A stretch of DNA of 64,000 nucleotides from Thinopyrum elongatum. Taxonomy: Eukaryota; Streptophyta; Magnoliopsida; Poales; Poaceae. The DNA lies in contig CM022298.1 in the NCBI GenBank assembly GCA_011799875.1, positions 495,421,180 through 495,485,179 on the forward strand, in the 5' to 3' direction. This document shows positions 12,587-24,740 of the stretch, piece by piece. Every line of letters begins with the position of its first letter. The stretch's first letter is position 1. Position numbers and translations under genes: made by a program. Below the pieces are notes generated by a model that saw only the letters and a list, made by a program, of their open reading frames with translations, did not search any database and had not been told where the DNA came from.

Positions 12587-14398
12587 ATGGAAAATAATCC
12601 TTTGAGGGGTTTGTTCGGGGTATCTTCACCCCGACCGGAAGAGCAAAGAGTTTCCCCTCAACCTACTGCACCTACTGAAAATATTTATTATGAAATTCCT
12701 TCGGGTATGATAGAGAAACTGCTAGCTCATCCTTGCACAGGAGATGGAACATTACATCCTGATATGCATCTAATCTATGTGGATGAAGTTTGTGGATTAT
12801 TTAAGCTTGCAGGTTTGCCCGAGGATGAAGTCAAGAAGAAGGTATTCCCTTTATCTTTGAAGGAGAAGGCATTGACATGGTATAGGCTATGTGATGATAT
12901 TGGATCATGGAACTACAACCGATTGAAATTAGAATTTCATCAGAAGTTTTATCCTATGCATCTGGTTCATCGTGATCGGAATTATATATATAATTTTTGG
13001 CCTCGTGAAGGAGAAAGTATCGCTCAAGCTTGGGGGAGGCTTAAGTCAATGTTATATTCATGCCCCAATCATGAGCTCCCAAGAGAAATTATTATTCAAA
13101 TTTTTTATGCTCGGCTTTCTCATAATGATCGATCCATGCTCGATACTTCTTGTACTGGTTCTTTTATGAAGAAGACTATTGAATTCAAATGGGATTTATT
13201 GGAAAGAATTAAACACAACTCTAAAGATTGGGAACTCGACGAAGGTAAGGACTTAGGTATAAACCTTAAGTTTGATTTTGTTAAATCTTTTATGGATACT
13301 GATGCTTTTCATGATTTTAGCACTAAATATGGACTTGACTCTGAGATAGTAGCTTCTTTCTGTGAATATTTTTCTACTCATGTTGATCTCCCTAAGGAGA
13401 AGTTTAAATATCATCCTCCCATTGAAGTTAAAGTAGTAGAACCTATTAAAGTTGAAGAAGAAACTATTACTTATAATGTTGATCCTATTGTTCCTACTGC
13501 TTATATTGAGAAACCACCTTTTCCTGTTAGAATAAAGGATCATGCTAAAGCTTCAACTGTGGTTCGTAAGAGTTATACTAGAACGACTACACCCCCTGAG
13601 CAAATTAAAGTTGAACCTAGTATTGCTATGGTTAAAGATCTCTTGGTTGATAATATTGATGGGCATGCTATTTATTTCTGTGATGAAGCTGCTAGAATTG
13701 CTAAACCCGATAGTAAAGATAAACATAGACCCGTTGTTGGCATGCCTGTTGTTTCAGTTAAAATAGGAGATCATTGTTATCATGGCTTATGTGATGTGGG
13801 TGCTAGTGTGAGTGCAATTCCTTTTTCCTTATATAAAGAAATTATGAATGATATTGCACCTGCTGAGATAGAAGATATTGATGTTACTATTAAGCTTGCC
13901 AATAGAGATACTATTTCACCAATTGGGATTGTTAGAGATGTTGAAGTCTTGTGTGGGAAAATAAAATACCCTACTGATTTTCTTGTTCTTGCTTCCCCAC
14001 AAGATGACTTTTGCCCCATTATATTTGGTAGACCCTTCTTGAATACTGTTAATGCTAAGATAGATTGCGAGAAAGATATTGTTATTGTCGGTTTAGGGGA
14101 TATGTCTCATGATTTTAATTTCTCTAAATTTTGTAGACAACCCCATGATAAAGAATTGCCTAGTAAGGATGAAATTATTGGTCTTGCTTCTATTGCCGTG
14201 CCTCCTACTGATCCCTTAGAACAATATTTGCTAGACCATGAGAATGATATGTTTATGAATGAAAGAAGGGAAATAGATGAGATATTCTTTAATCATGGGC
14301 CAATTTATAACACAATTTGCCTGTTGAAATCCTTGGGGATCCTCCTCCACCCAAGGGTGATCCCGTGTTTGAGCTTAAACAATTACCGGATACTTTGA
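12587..14398 (+). CDS. Gag and aspartic protease of the Athila-like element
   Basis: The frame encodes 603 residues. The gag capsid region spans roughly residues 50-210, with KEKALTWYRL and the LEFHQKFYP segment typical of plant Gypsy gag. A retropepsin-like domain lies near residues 395-490; its active-site region reads LCDVGAS, where D-S/T-G is usual, followed by the conserved hydrophobic run PIIFGRPFL. The last ~25 residues (from about 14320) are read out of the frame used by reverse transcriptase, which starts at or before 14317. The open frame therefore ends in a shifted tail, and a lost or gained base near 14300-14390 probably separates gag-protease from pol. I saw no CCHC zinc knuckle. 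Confidence 0.8.
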   Translation: MENNPLRGLFGVSSPRPEEQRVSPQPTAPTENIYYEIPSGMIEKLLAHPCTGDGTLHPDMHLIYVDEVCGLFKLAGLPEDEVKKKVFPLSLKEKALTWYRLCDDIGSWNYNRLKLEFHQKFYPMHLVHRDRNYIYNFWPREGESIAQAWGRLKSMLYSCPNHELPREIIIQIFYARLSHNDRSMLDTSCTGSFMKKTIEFKWDLLERIKHNSKDWELDEGKDLGINLKFDFVKSFMDTDAFHDFSTKYGLDSEIVASFCEYFSTHVDLPKEKFKYHPPIEVKVVEPIKVEEETITYNVDPIVPTAYIEKPPFPVRIKDHAKASTVVRKSYTRTTTPPEQIKVEPSIAMVKDLLVDNIDGHAIYFCDEAARIAKPDSKDKHRPVVGMPVVSVKIGDHCYHGLCDVGASVSAIPFSLYKEIMNDIAPAEIEDIDVTIKLANRDTISPIGIVRDVEVLCGKIKYPTDFLVLASPQDDFCPIIFGRPFLNTVNAKIDCEKDIVIVGLGDMSHDFNFSKFCRQPHDKELPSKDEIIGLASIAVPPTDPLEQYLLDHENDMFMNERREIDEIFFNHGPIYNTICLLKSLGILLHPRVIPCLSLNNYRIL

Positions 14399-17318
14399 AA
14401 TATGCTTATCTCGATGAAAAGAAGATATATCCTGTTATTATTAGTGCTAATCTTTCAGAGCATGAAGAAAAGAAATTATTGAAAACTCTGAAGAAGCATC
14501 GTGCCGCTATTGGATATACTCTTGATGATCTTAAGGGCATTAGTCCCACTTTATGCCAGCACAAAATTAATTTGGAGCATGATGCTAAACCAGTTGTTGA
14601 TCACCAACGACAGTTAAATCCTAAGATGAAAGAAGTGGTAAGAAATGAAATACTAAAGATTCTGGAGGCAGGTATAATTTATCCTATTGCTGATAGTAAG
14701 TGGGTAAGTCATGTTCATTGTGTCCCTAAGAAGGGAGGTATTACTGTTGTTCCTAATGATAAGAATGAATTGATCCCACAAAGAATTGTTATAGGTTATA
14801 GAATGATAATTGATTTTCGCAAATTAAATAAAGCTACTAGAAAAGATCATTACCCTCTACATTTTATTGATCAAATGCTAGAAAGACTATCCAAACATAC
14901 ACATTTTTGCTTCCTAGATGGTTATTCTGGTTTCTCTCAAATACCTGTGTTAAAAGATGATTAGGAAAAGACTACTTTTACTTGCCCTTTTGGTACCTTT
15001 GCTTATAGATGTATGCCTTTTGGTTTACGCAATGCACCTGCTACCTTTCAAAGATGTATGACTGCTATATTCTCTGATTTTTGTGAAAAGATTGTTGAGG
15101 TTTTCATGGATGATTTCTTTGTTTATGGAACTTCTTTTGATGATTGCTTAAGCAACCTTGATCGAGTTTTGCAGAGATGTGAAGAAACTAATCTTGTCTT
15201 GAATTGGGAGAAGTGCCACTTTATGGTTAATGAAGGTATTGTCTTGGGGCATAAAATTTCTGAAAGAGGTATTGAAGTTGATAAAGCTAAAGTATATGCT
15301 ATTAAAAAGATGTCGTGTCCTAAAGATATCAAAGGTATAAGAAGTTTCCTTGGTTATGCTGGTTTTTATAGGAGGTTTATTAAAGATTTCTCTAAAATTC
15401 CTAGGCCTCTCACTAATCTCTTGAAAAAAGATGTTCCTTTTGTTTTTGATGATGATTGTGTAGAAGCATTTGAAATACTTAAGAAAGCCTTGATTTCAGC
15501 ACCTATTGTTCAACCACCTGATTGGAATTTACCCTTTGAAATTATGTGTGATGCTAGTGATTATGCTGTTGGTGCTATTCTAGGGCAAAGAGTTGATAAG
15601 AAATTAAATGTTATTCATTATGCTAGTAAAACTCTAGACAGTGCCCAGAGGAATTATGCTACTACTGAAAAAGAATTTTTAGCAGTTGTCTTTGCTTGTG
15701 ATAAGTTCAGATCCTATATTGTTGATTCCAAAGTAACTGTTCACACTGATCATGCTGCTATTAAATATCTTATGGAAAAGAAAGATGCTAAAGCTAGACT
15801 TATTAGATGGGTTCTCTTGCTACAAGAATTTGATTTGCATATTATTGATAGAAAGGGAGCTGAGAACCCCGTTGCAGACAACTTGTCTAGGTTAGAAAAT
15901 GTTCTTGTTGACCCACTGCCTATTGATGATAGCTTTCCTGATGAACAATTAGCTATCATAAATACTTCTCGTAATACTCCATGGTATGCTGATTATGCTA
16001 ATTACATTGTTGCTAAATTTATACCACCTAGTTTCACATACCAGCAAAAGAAAAAGTTTTTCTATGATTTAAGACATTACTTTTGGGATGACCCACACCA
16101 TTATAAAGAAGGAGTAGATGGTGTTATTAGACGTTGTGTACCTGAGTATGAACAGGAACAGATCCTACGCAAGTGCCACTCTGAGTCTTACGGAGGACAC
16201 CAGACTGGAGATAGAACTGCACATAAGGTATTGCAATCTGGTTTTTATTGGCCTACTCTCTTCAAGGATGCTCGTAAGTTTGTCTTGTCTTGTGATGAAT
16301 GCCAAAGAATTGGTAATATTAGTAGATGTCAGGAAATGCCTATGAATTATTCACTTGTTATTGAACCATTCGATGTTTGGGGCTTTGATTATATGGACCT
16401 TTTCCTTCCTCTAATGGGTATACACATATTTTAGTTGTTGTTGATTACGTTACTAAGTGGGTAGAAGCTATTCCAACTAGTAGTGCTGATCATAACACTT
16501 CTATTAAGATGCTTAAAGAAGTTATTTTTCCGAGGTTTGGAGTCCCTAGATATTTGATGACTGATGGTGGTTCACATTTTATTCATGGTGCTTTCTGTAA
16601 ATTGCTTGCTAAGTATGATGTTAGCCATAGAATTGCATCTCCATATCATCCTCAGTCTAGTGGTCAACTAGAATTGAGCAATAGACAGATTAAATTGATT
16701 TTGCAAAAGACTGTTAATAGATCTAGAAAGAATTGGTCTAAGAAACTTGATGATGCATTATGGGCTTATAGAACTGCTTATAAAAACCCTATGGGTATGT
16801 CTCCATATAAAATGGTTTATGGAAAGGCTTGTCACTTACCTCTTGAACTAGAACATAAAGCTTATTGGGCAATTAAAGAGCTCAACTATGATTTCAAACT
16901 TGCCGGTGAGAAGAGGTTATTTGACATAAGCTCGCTTGATGAATGGAGAACCCAAGCCTATGAGAATGCCAAGTTGTTTAAAGAAAAAGTTAAAACATGG
17001 CAAGACAAAAGGATACAAAAGCGTGAGCTTAATATAGGTGATCATGTTTTGCTATACAACTCTCATTTAAGATTTTTTACAAGAAAGCTTCTCTCTAAAT
17101 GGGAAGGTCCTTACATTATCGAGGAGGTCTATCGTTCCGGTGCCATAAAAATCAACAACGCCGAAGGCACAAATCCGAAGGTGGTAAACGGTCAAAGAAT
17201 CAAACATTATATCTCAGGTACTCCCATAAATGTTGAGACCAATATAATTGATACCGTAACATCGAAGGAGTACATAAGGAACACTTTCCAGAACGTTTCA
17301 GACTCTGAAAAGGAATAG
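14317..17318 (+). pseudogene. Pol (RT, RNase H, integrase) of the Athila-like element, broken
   Basis: Reverse transcriptase starts in the frame of 14317, with WVSHVHCVPKKGG and MIIDFRKLN, and is interrupted by TAG at 14962-14964. It resumes in the same frame with [13 protein letters not shown] and the catalytic FMDDF motif. RNase H follows ([32 protein letters not shown]). The integrase then shows its zinc-finger part (CDECQRIG). A frame change at about 16395-16440 precedes the rest of the catalytic core, which continues at 16509 (TDGGSHF, HPQSSGQ) and the C-terminal part (KWEGPY) to a stop at 17316-17318. One nonsense codon and one frameshift make this copy inactive. The TAG follows GATGAT and is one transition away from a CAG codon. 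Confidence 0.85.
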
Positions 17319-17653
17319 GTATGTGGTACGGTAAGTAAACCGACTCCAAAACATTTCCAATGATAATTTTTCTCCGTTTTGGAATATTTAAAAAATTAGA
17401 AAAATTAAAAGTAGTCCGAAAGAGACACGAGGCGACCACAAGGGTGGAGGGCGCGCCCTATCTCCCAGGGCGTGCACCCCGACCTTGTGGCCACCTCATG
17501 TGCCCTTCGGACTCCGTTTTCTTGCACAATACTTCTGTTGGTCGGTAAAAATTCATTATATAATCTCCCGAAGGTTTTGACCACCGTACCACAACAATAT
17601 CTTCTGTTCTTGTTTCAAGCTATTTTCTGCCAGAGTTTTCAAGACCAGGCATC

Positions 17654-18027
17654 ATGTCGTCCCCCTCCAACAACGCAGGCGACGATGCTTGGCTGATGAA
17701 GATAGATATGAAGAGAGAAGAACTTGGGGAAACTAACAAGGACGATAAGATCAAGAAGCTCAGGGAGATCAAGTTCCGGCAACAGAAGAAGAAGACATCC
17801 TTCAACCTTACTACAATCAGCTTACCCCTACTGAAATTGAAGCTTTCAAGATTATTGAATTAGTTCATGTGCAAAATAAATATCTCACTTACGAAAATAT
17901 TCTGTTGCAAGAGTACATCACCGCACTCAAGGGCATTATTCGTAAACTGGAGCATCTCCTACGCTCGATGTGTGGCACTACTTCATCAACAACTCCATCA
18001 TCACCACCTCCGAAGAAAGAGACATAA
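17654..18027 (+). pseudogene. Small downstream frame of the Athila-like element, broken
   Basis: A lysine-rich frame starts at 17654 (MSSPSNNAGDDAW) and runs through KDDKIKKLREIKFRQQKKK. After about 17800 the plausible continuation is in another frame from 17827 (TEIEAFKIIELV, LLQEYITALKGIIRKLEHLL) to TAA at 18025-18027. It occupies the position between integrase and the 3' LTR where some Athila elements carry an env-like frame. I see no signal peptide or membrane segment, so I would not call it envelope. It looks like a short coiled-coil-type protein of unknown role. Confidence 0.5.
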
Positions 18028-18029
18028 AT

Positions 18030-19540
18030 ACATGGGTATGGGCACTCCCCTTGGCAACTGCCAAGCTTGGGGGAGGTGCCCCGGTATCATATCATCATCA
18101 CACCTTTACTTTTATCGTTTTTCTTAGTTCGATCCTTTTGGTTATATCTTGATCTAGTAGAATAAAGTTTTAGTATGATCTAGCTTTGAGTTTTGATTTG
18201 ATCTTTATCTACGTAATCAAGTCCATGAGTTATATAATAAAGAGTAGTTTTGAGTTGAGGGCTTTATTTTCTTGCTATGATCTTGAGGGAATAAAATAAT
18301 AAAAAGAAATAAAAAGATCATATATTGATCTTATGGAGAGTAATGACTTCACATATAAAGAGTATGATGAATAAAATTTGTTGGGAGTTGACAAACATAG
18401 TTTTGGTCATTGTTGCAATTAATAGGAAGTAATAAAGAAAGAGAGGCTTCACATATAAATATACTATCTTGGACATCTTTTGTAATTGTGAGCACTCATT
18501 AAAATATGACATGCTAAAAAGTTGATGTTGGACAAGGAAGACAACATAATGGGTTATGTTTTCTTCTATCCGAATAGAAGTTATATTGTCATGGATCCTC
18601 CAACATGTTGAGCTTGCCTTTCCCTCTGATGCTAGACAAATTCTTTGCACCAAGTAGAGATACTACTTGTGCTTCCAAACATCCCTAAACCCAGTTTTGC
18701 CATGAGAGTCCACCATACCTACCTATGGATTGAGTAAGATCCTTCAAGTAAGTTGTCATCGGTGCAAGCAATAAAAAATGCTCTCTAAATATGTATGATC
18801 TATTAGTGTGAAGAAAATAAGCTTTATACGAACTTGTGATATGGAAGAAATAAAAGCGATGGATTGCATAATAAAGTTCTTTATCACAAGCGGCAATATA
18901 AAGTTGCATTAAGATTTTGTGCATCCAACCATAAAAGCGCATGACAACCTTTGCTTCCCTCTGCGAAGGGCCTATCTTTTTACTTTTATCTTCTACCCTT
19001 ATACAAGAGTCATGGTGATCTTCACCTTTCCTTTTTTTACACTTTTTCCTTTTGGCAAGCACTATGTGTTGGAGAAAGATCCAGATATATATATCCACTC
19101 GGATGTAGGTTATCATAAAGTATTATTGTTGACATTACCCTTGAGGTGAAACTATAAGCCCCTATCTTTCTCTGTGTCGGATGGAAGCTTTGAACCCATA
19201 AGTATCGCGTGAGTGTTAGCAATTGTGAAAGACTAAATGATAGTTGAGTATGTGGACTTGCTGAAAAGCTCTTATATTGACTCTTTCCGATGTTATGATA
19301 AATTGCAATTGCTTCAATGACTGATATCATAGTTTGTTAGTTTTCAATGAAGTTTTTGATTCATACTTTACCTTGTGAACGAATTGTTACTTTAGCATAA
19401 GAAATTGTATGACAATATATGTGTTGTTCTAAAGATGATCATGATGCCCTCATGTCCGTATTTTATTTTATCGACACCTCTATCTCTAAACATGTGGACA
19501 TATTTTTCGATATCGGCTTTCGCTTGAGGACAAGCGAGGT
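18030..19540 (+). other. Untranslated 3' internal region of the Athila-like element
   Basis: About 1.5 kb of AT-rich sequence precedes the polypurine tract. It has only short frames on both strands, none recognised. Long non-coding stretches here are usual for this lineage. Confidence 0.6.
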
Positions 19541-19556
19541 CTAAGCTTGGGGGAGT
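19541..19556 (+). other. Polypurine tract of the Athila-like element
   Basis: TCTAAGCTTGGGGGAG abuts the first bases of the 3' LTR and is the expected plus-strand primer. Confidence 0.75.
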
Positions 19557-21108
19557 TGATACGTCCATTTTGCGTCATGCTTTTATATCAATATTTATTG
19601 CATTATGGGCTGTTATTACACATTATGGCACAATACTTATGCCTTTTCTCTATTATTTCACAAGGTCTACATGAAGAGGGAGAATGCTGGCAGCTGGAAT
19701 TCTGGGCTGGAAAAGGAGCAAATATTAGAGACCTATTCTGCACAACTCCAAAAGTCCTGAAACTTCACGGAGAGTCATTTTGGATTTAATAAAAAATATT
19801 GGGCGAAGAAAGTACCAGAGGGGGCCCACCTGCCATCCACAAGGGTGGAGGGCGTGCCCTACCCCCTGGGCGCACCGCCCGTCCTTGTGGGCCACCTGGC
19901 AGGCCCCTGACGCCCATCTTCTGCTATATGGTGTGTTTTGACCTGGAAAAAATAAGAAGGAAGCTTTCGGGACGAAGCGCCACCGTCTCGAGGCGGAACC
20001 TGGGCAGAACCAATCTAGGGCTCCGGCGGAGCTGTTCTGCCGGGGAAACATCCCTCCGGGAGGGGGAAATCATCGCCATCGTCCTCACCATCGATCCTCT
20101 CATACAGAGGGGATCAATCTCCATCAATATCTTCACCGGCACCATCTTCTCTCAAACCCTAGTTCATCTCTTGTACCCAATCTTTGTCTCAAAACCTCAG
20201 ATTGGTACCTGTGGGTTGCTAGTAGTGTTGATTACTCCTTGTAGTTGATGCTAGTTGGTTTATTCGGTGGAAGATCATTTGTTCAGATACTTAATGATAA
20301 TTAATACTCCTCTGATTATGAACATGAATATGCTTTGTGAGTACTTACGTTTATTCTTGAGGACATGGGAGAAGTCTTGTTATAAGTAATCATGTGAATT
20401 TGGTATTCGTTCGATATTTTGATGAGATGTATGTTTCTTTTTGAGAAATGATGAGATGTATGTTGTATTTCCTCTAGTGGTGTTATGTGAACGTCGACTA
20501 CATGACACTTCACCATGATTTGGGCCTAGGGGAAGGCATTGGGAAGTAATAAGTAGATGATGGGTTGCTAGAGTGACAGAAGCTTAAACCCTAGTTTACG
20601 CGTTGCTTCGTAAGGGGCTGATTTGGATCCATATGTTTCATGCTATGGTTAGATTTATCTTAATTCTTCTTTCGTAGTTGCGGATGCTTGCGAGAGGGGT
20701 TAATCATAAGTGGGAGGCTTGTCCAAGGAAGGGCAGCACCCAAGCACCGGTCCACCCACATATCAAATTATCAAAGTAGCGAACGCGAATCATATGAGCA
20801 TGATGAAAACTAACTTGACAACAATTCCCATGTGTCCTCGGGAGCACTTTGCTTTATATAAGAGTTCGTCTAGGCTTGTCCTTTGATACAAAAAGGATTG
20901 GGCCACCTTGCTGCACCTTAGTTACTTTTGTTACTTGTTACCCGTTACGAATTATCTTATCACACAACTATCTATTACCGATAATTTCAGTGCTTGCAGA
21001 GAATACCTTGCTGAAAACCGCTTGTCATTTCCTTCTGCTCCTTGTTGGGTTCGACACTCTTACTTATCGAAAGGACTACGATAGATACCCTATACTTGTG
21101 GGTCATCA
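19557..21108 (+). repeat. 3' LTR of the Athila-like element
   Basis: It begins TGATACGTCC, ends GGGTCATCA and matches the 5' LTR. It differs by scattered substitutions, by extra GC-rich bases near 19855-19880 and by a roughly 26-bp local duplication at about 20435-20461 (GATGAGATGTATGTT repeated around TTCTTTTTGAGAAAT). Confidence 0.9.
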
Positions 21109-21502
21109 ATAAACAGTTCGAAACAACGATATATACAACATTCAAACACTCACTAGTGACTACTATTGACATAAACAGCAAGACATGATAGTTCATAAGA
21201 AGTCTTGCTACACCACCAAAACACACCCATCTGCAGTGCTCAGACTCTCGTGATCCAGACGAGAATGACATTCTAAATAGAGGCAACTATTACATAGTAA
21301 GAGTGACATAGACGAGGATGACCAAATGACAAGGAGTATGCATACAAAAGAGAGAACTACCCATCCAGAACAAGCAGCAAAGACAACAAGTCATTCAAAG
21401 AGGGATGATCCAACACCATCATAATTTGCAGCCCCGCTTCAGCCACCAGTGATTCGGAGACACCAGAACTCGACCCTTTCGATGCAACAACCCAATTACC
21501 TA

Positions 21503-23613
21503 TCAACCTGAAGGCTTGAACCACATCACTTCCTGTCGGACTTGAGACATCCAAGGATCAAAGTTAATCCAGATGACTTTGTCATTCTCACCTTCTTTTG
21601 GCTGCAGGCTGTATTGTTGACAATCAGGGGAGTCTGCTCCCGAAGTCCTAGGGCTCATCGTGTAGACACAGTTTTCCCTAGCAAACAGAGCCTCTCTACC
21701 ATTAAGGTCCTTGCCAACGGTGATCTCCTGGTTAATCGGATAATTGAGTCCGAGAAACAGAGAGTGTGAACCAAGGCTATTTACCCACCTCCAACTCAAA
21801 AATCCTGAAGGCCCCAATAAGCTGGTATCCTGCTCATAGACATAACAGCCACTGTCCGGATACTCACGTATTTCACGGTGCTTGTACACAGTGGGTTTTT
21901 TGCAATATAACTCTTCCGGCTCATGTGTGTGAATGATCATCAGTCTTTTGCCATCGTCTAATCGAGCAAGGAACCAGTTGTGCTTCCCTGTTTTTGGCAA
22001 AGGTGGTGCGATTACAAAGCGCAGTAACTGTAGGGACACTGCATCATATCAAAACGGACAGGCATTGTTAATGTAAGATCAGCATTGTTCGAAGTATGAG
22101 TAGGATAATGCAAGAAACAACATTGATCTGTCCCTGTAGGAACTGAGAGTAAAATACAGGGAAATGTATACTAGGTTTGAAAATATACAAGTGCCATGCA
22201 TGGTTATACTCATGTTATCTCACAATCGATTCTTCACAGGAAACTACCATGCCATGCATGTTATTTAATCATGTTCTGTCCTCACAAACAAATTCTTCAA
22301 GGAAACTAACAGACCAGCATTGTTATATACTCATGTTCTGTGGGAAAAATTCTTGTGAGGATATTATTCTAGCCATTGATTGCTGAAGGGCGAATATAGG
22401 TATGTACACATGGTAAGCATTACAGGATTTCCCTACTTCCAAATATAGAGTTCTCCATATGCACATTTACTTCCCTAATGTATGGTTAGATGAAACCAAC
22501 AGTGTGATGCATGTTTCTACATCATGAAAATGAGGAAACTAACATGGCTATTGATACACACTCATATTTAGTAGTATATAGATTACTATAAGGTAAGGAG
22601 AATATATATATCTTCCTAACCGTTTGATTATTCAAGGGTACAAATTGGTTGTAATGACATGGTCACAATCGCACGAATTAACTCATTCCAAATATAGCTG
22701 ATTTACAGCGTCTCTAAAACATTGCCATAGTTCTACTCAAATTGTGCTCAAACAGGGATATGCCAATCATCACAAAAAGTTCAAACAGTGTCATGCCGTT
22801 ATCATTAACATCAGACGAAAACAACTTACACGCGCCGTCCCAACAATACGTGGTGCCTTCTGCTTTGTCGATCACGTAGATGATGCCATTGTGTTCAATA
22901 GCATCACAGAAGTGTGTATCAGCTTTGACGATCCACTGCGAGCTGAGTCGTCTCCAGCTAAAGAAGGCACCGGCGTAAAGATAGGCGAGTCCGCGGTCAA
23001 ACAAGGCAATTAGCTTGAAGTCTGTGTAATCCGCATGTCATGTGGGCACTTGGCAGATTACAATCTTCTGCAAAACAAGGTCCGTCCAACTGACGTGGTA
23101 GTTTAGATGACTTGACCGCGACGGTAAATCCCTATATAATCCAACGGAGGAAGGATAATCTCATGGGAGGTCTAGAAGTTCATGAGCACAAACTTTCTCC
23201 TGTCTTCTCTGACGGCAGCCATCCAGTGGGAGTTCATGCCGACCCAGTAGATACTTGCCAAGAAGTTTCGGGCGATGGTGATCGGATCAAAGTCGAGGGA
23301 AATGATGTACGGTGACCCACTACATACCTGCAAAGAAGTTTCGGCTAATGGAGGTCGGACTGAAGTCGAGGGGCATCATGTATGCCTCCGTATCATGGTG
23401 AGCAAATCTCGCAAGACTAGATAGCAACAAGCAGGGTGTCTTGAAAAGCTTAGGCCTCGCTTCGATGATGGCCGTGTGCATGTCCCTCGAGCATGCAGCC
23501 AGCCGCACGGCGCTCAACATATCCATACACGAGCAACAGAGGTCGAGGATGTCACTGGGGAGATTGCTCCAATCGCGGCTCATATGGATGCTACGCGGTT
23601 CGCATTCGGCCAT
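21503..23613 (-). pseudogene. F-box / DUF295 gene relic
   Basis: Minus strand. The first exon starts at ATG 23613 and carries an F-box near residues 14-50 (WSNLPSDILDLC, then AVRLAACSRDMH). Following coding blocks include WVGMNSHWMAAVREDRRKF, then FDRGLAYLYAGAFFSW and KADTHFCDAIEHNGIIYVID to a good donor (GTAAGT) near 22829. After a ~790-bp intron comes the last exon (FLARLDDGKRLMI, LGLNYPINQE, NCVYTMSP) to a stop at 21503. This matches plant F-box proteins with a C-terminal DUF295 propeller-like domain, usually SCF ubiquitin-ligase adaptors. A TAG at 23172-23174, a TGA at 23038-23040 and frame changes between blocks mark it as dead. A partial tandem duplication lies at the end of exon 1. Confidence 0.75.
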
Positions 23614-24740
23614 GGTGGAGTTTGGAAGGTGGAGTTTTTGGGGGCTTGATTTACGGGGGAGAAGGCTCTCGGTGCTGGAGCGGCTAGCGAGAGAAGAGTG
23701 GTACTGGGGGAGGCGAGCGAGGCGAGGGTACGCGGGGGCAAAGTGAGATGATGAAGAGTGACCTCAGGATCTCTGGCGAGATGGAGATGGAGATGGATTG
23801 GTGCTAGGAGGGGAGAGGGAGACGAGGCGAGGCATGCTATACAGCGGCTGTGACAGTGACTGCACAGTGCACAAGGTGAGGCCGACTTTGGTAACACGAA
23901 CACGCCGCCTAGACTAGTGTCACCTCGGGTGCAGGGTCTTGTCACTTCACTGTGAGGACCGGATGAATAATATTTTGACCATCAAGTGTACCACAGTTGT
24001 ACTACTACTAGTACTTGTAGCATACGTACGGAGGAATACTGTATAGCGGAAATAGGTCTCCCGTGTTAGCATGCCTCTGGGTTCACTTCATCCTCCAGGT
24101 AGCATCCATATTGCAAGTGAACCAAATTCTCGTGCATGCGCAAGCGCCAAGAAGGTCTTTTTCTTTTTTTAGGATAACCGCATATATTCCTTAACCAGAA
24201 AAGGTTGTGTCTCGCAGGCACGTGCCAATATCAATCCGAACCAGCTACGACATATTTTTTTGTGAAAAGAGATGGATATGTTTGTATATCTGTTTGTCCA
24301 CCCAAGTGGGTTTTGCGTAGATCCCACCTGTCAGGAGGGGTGCAGAAATAAAAAGTAATCATAAAATGTTTCGCCACGGTGATTCGAAAGAGTGACCTCA
24401 ACTAACCAGTGGCACATGTAGCGATAGAAGGATGGGCACATACACGGACACGGACCACTCCTCAGTATGCTACCCGCATAGCCTTTTCGTTTTGCAGGTT
24501 GGTCTACCTACCCGTCTAATCAACTGCATGCATGCCGCTTCTCCCATTTACTTCTCCATCGGGAACCGATTTTCCTCGGCTTCTTCACCTCTCCTTCATT
24601 TGCATTCAATCCCCACTGGACTGGATTCACATCCTCCTTGAGTAATTCCCAAGCCCCTTTAAATAATCATCTTCTTCAGTTAGACTAGCCATCTTAATCC
24701 TAATTCTCCAAACCATAGCCCTCCGGTCCAGCGGTTCCAA

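Larger units (their letters stand above)
10976..21108 (+). mobile_element. Athila-like Ty3/Gypsy LTR retrotransposon
   Basis: The complete structure is a 5' LTR, a tRNA-Asp-type primer binding site, gag-protease, reverse transcriptase, RNase H and integrase, a short downstream relic frame, a polypurine tract and a 3' LTR. The 5-bp duplication ATAAA flanks it (10971-10975 and 21109-21113), so it inserted as a unit into the CACTA interior. Domain order, the tRNA-Asp primer site and the long untranslated stretch after integrase fit the Athila lineage. The coding region is disrupted by frame changes near 14300-14400 and 16395-16440 and a TAG at 14962-14964, so it is not autonomous. Confidence 0.9.

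Noticed and set aside
17867..19330. An envelope-like gene between integrase and the 3' LTR of the Athila-like element
   Set aside because: The only coherent frame is a short lysine-rich relic; no signal peptide, transmembrane segment or cleavage site could be seen.
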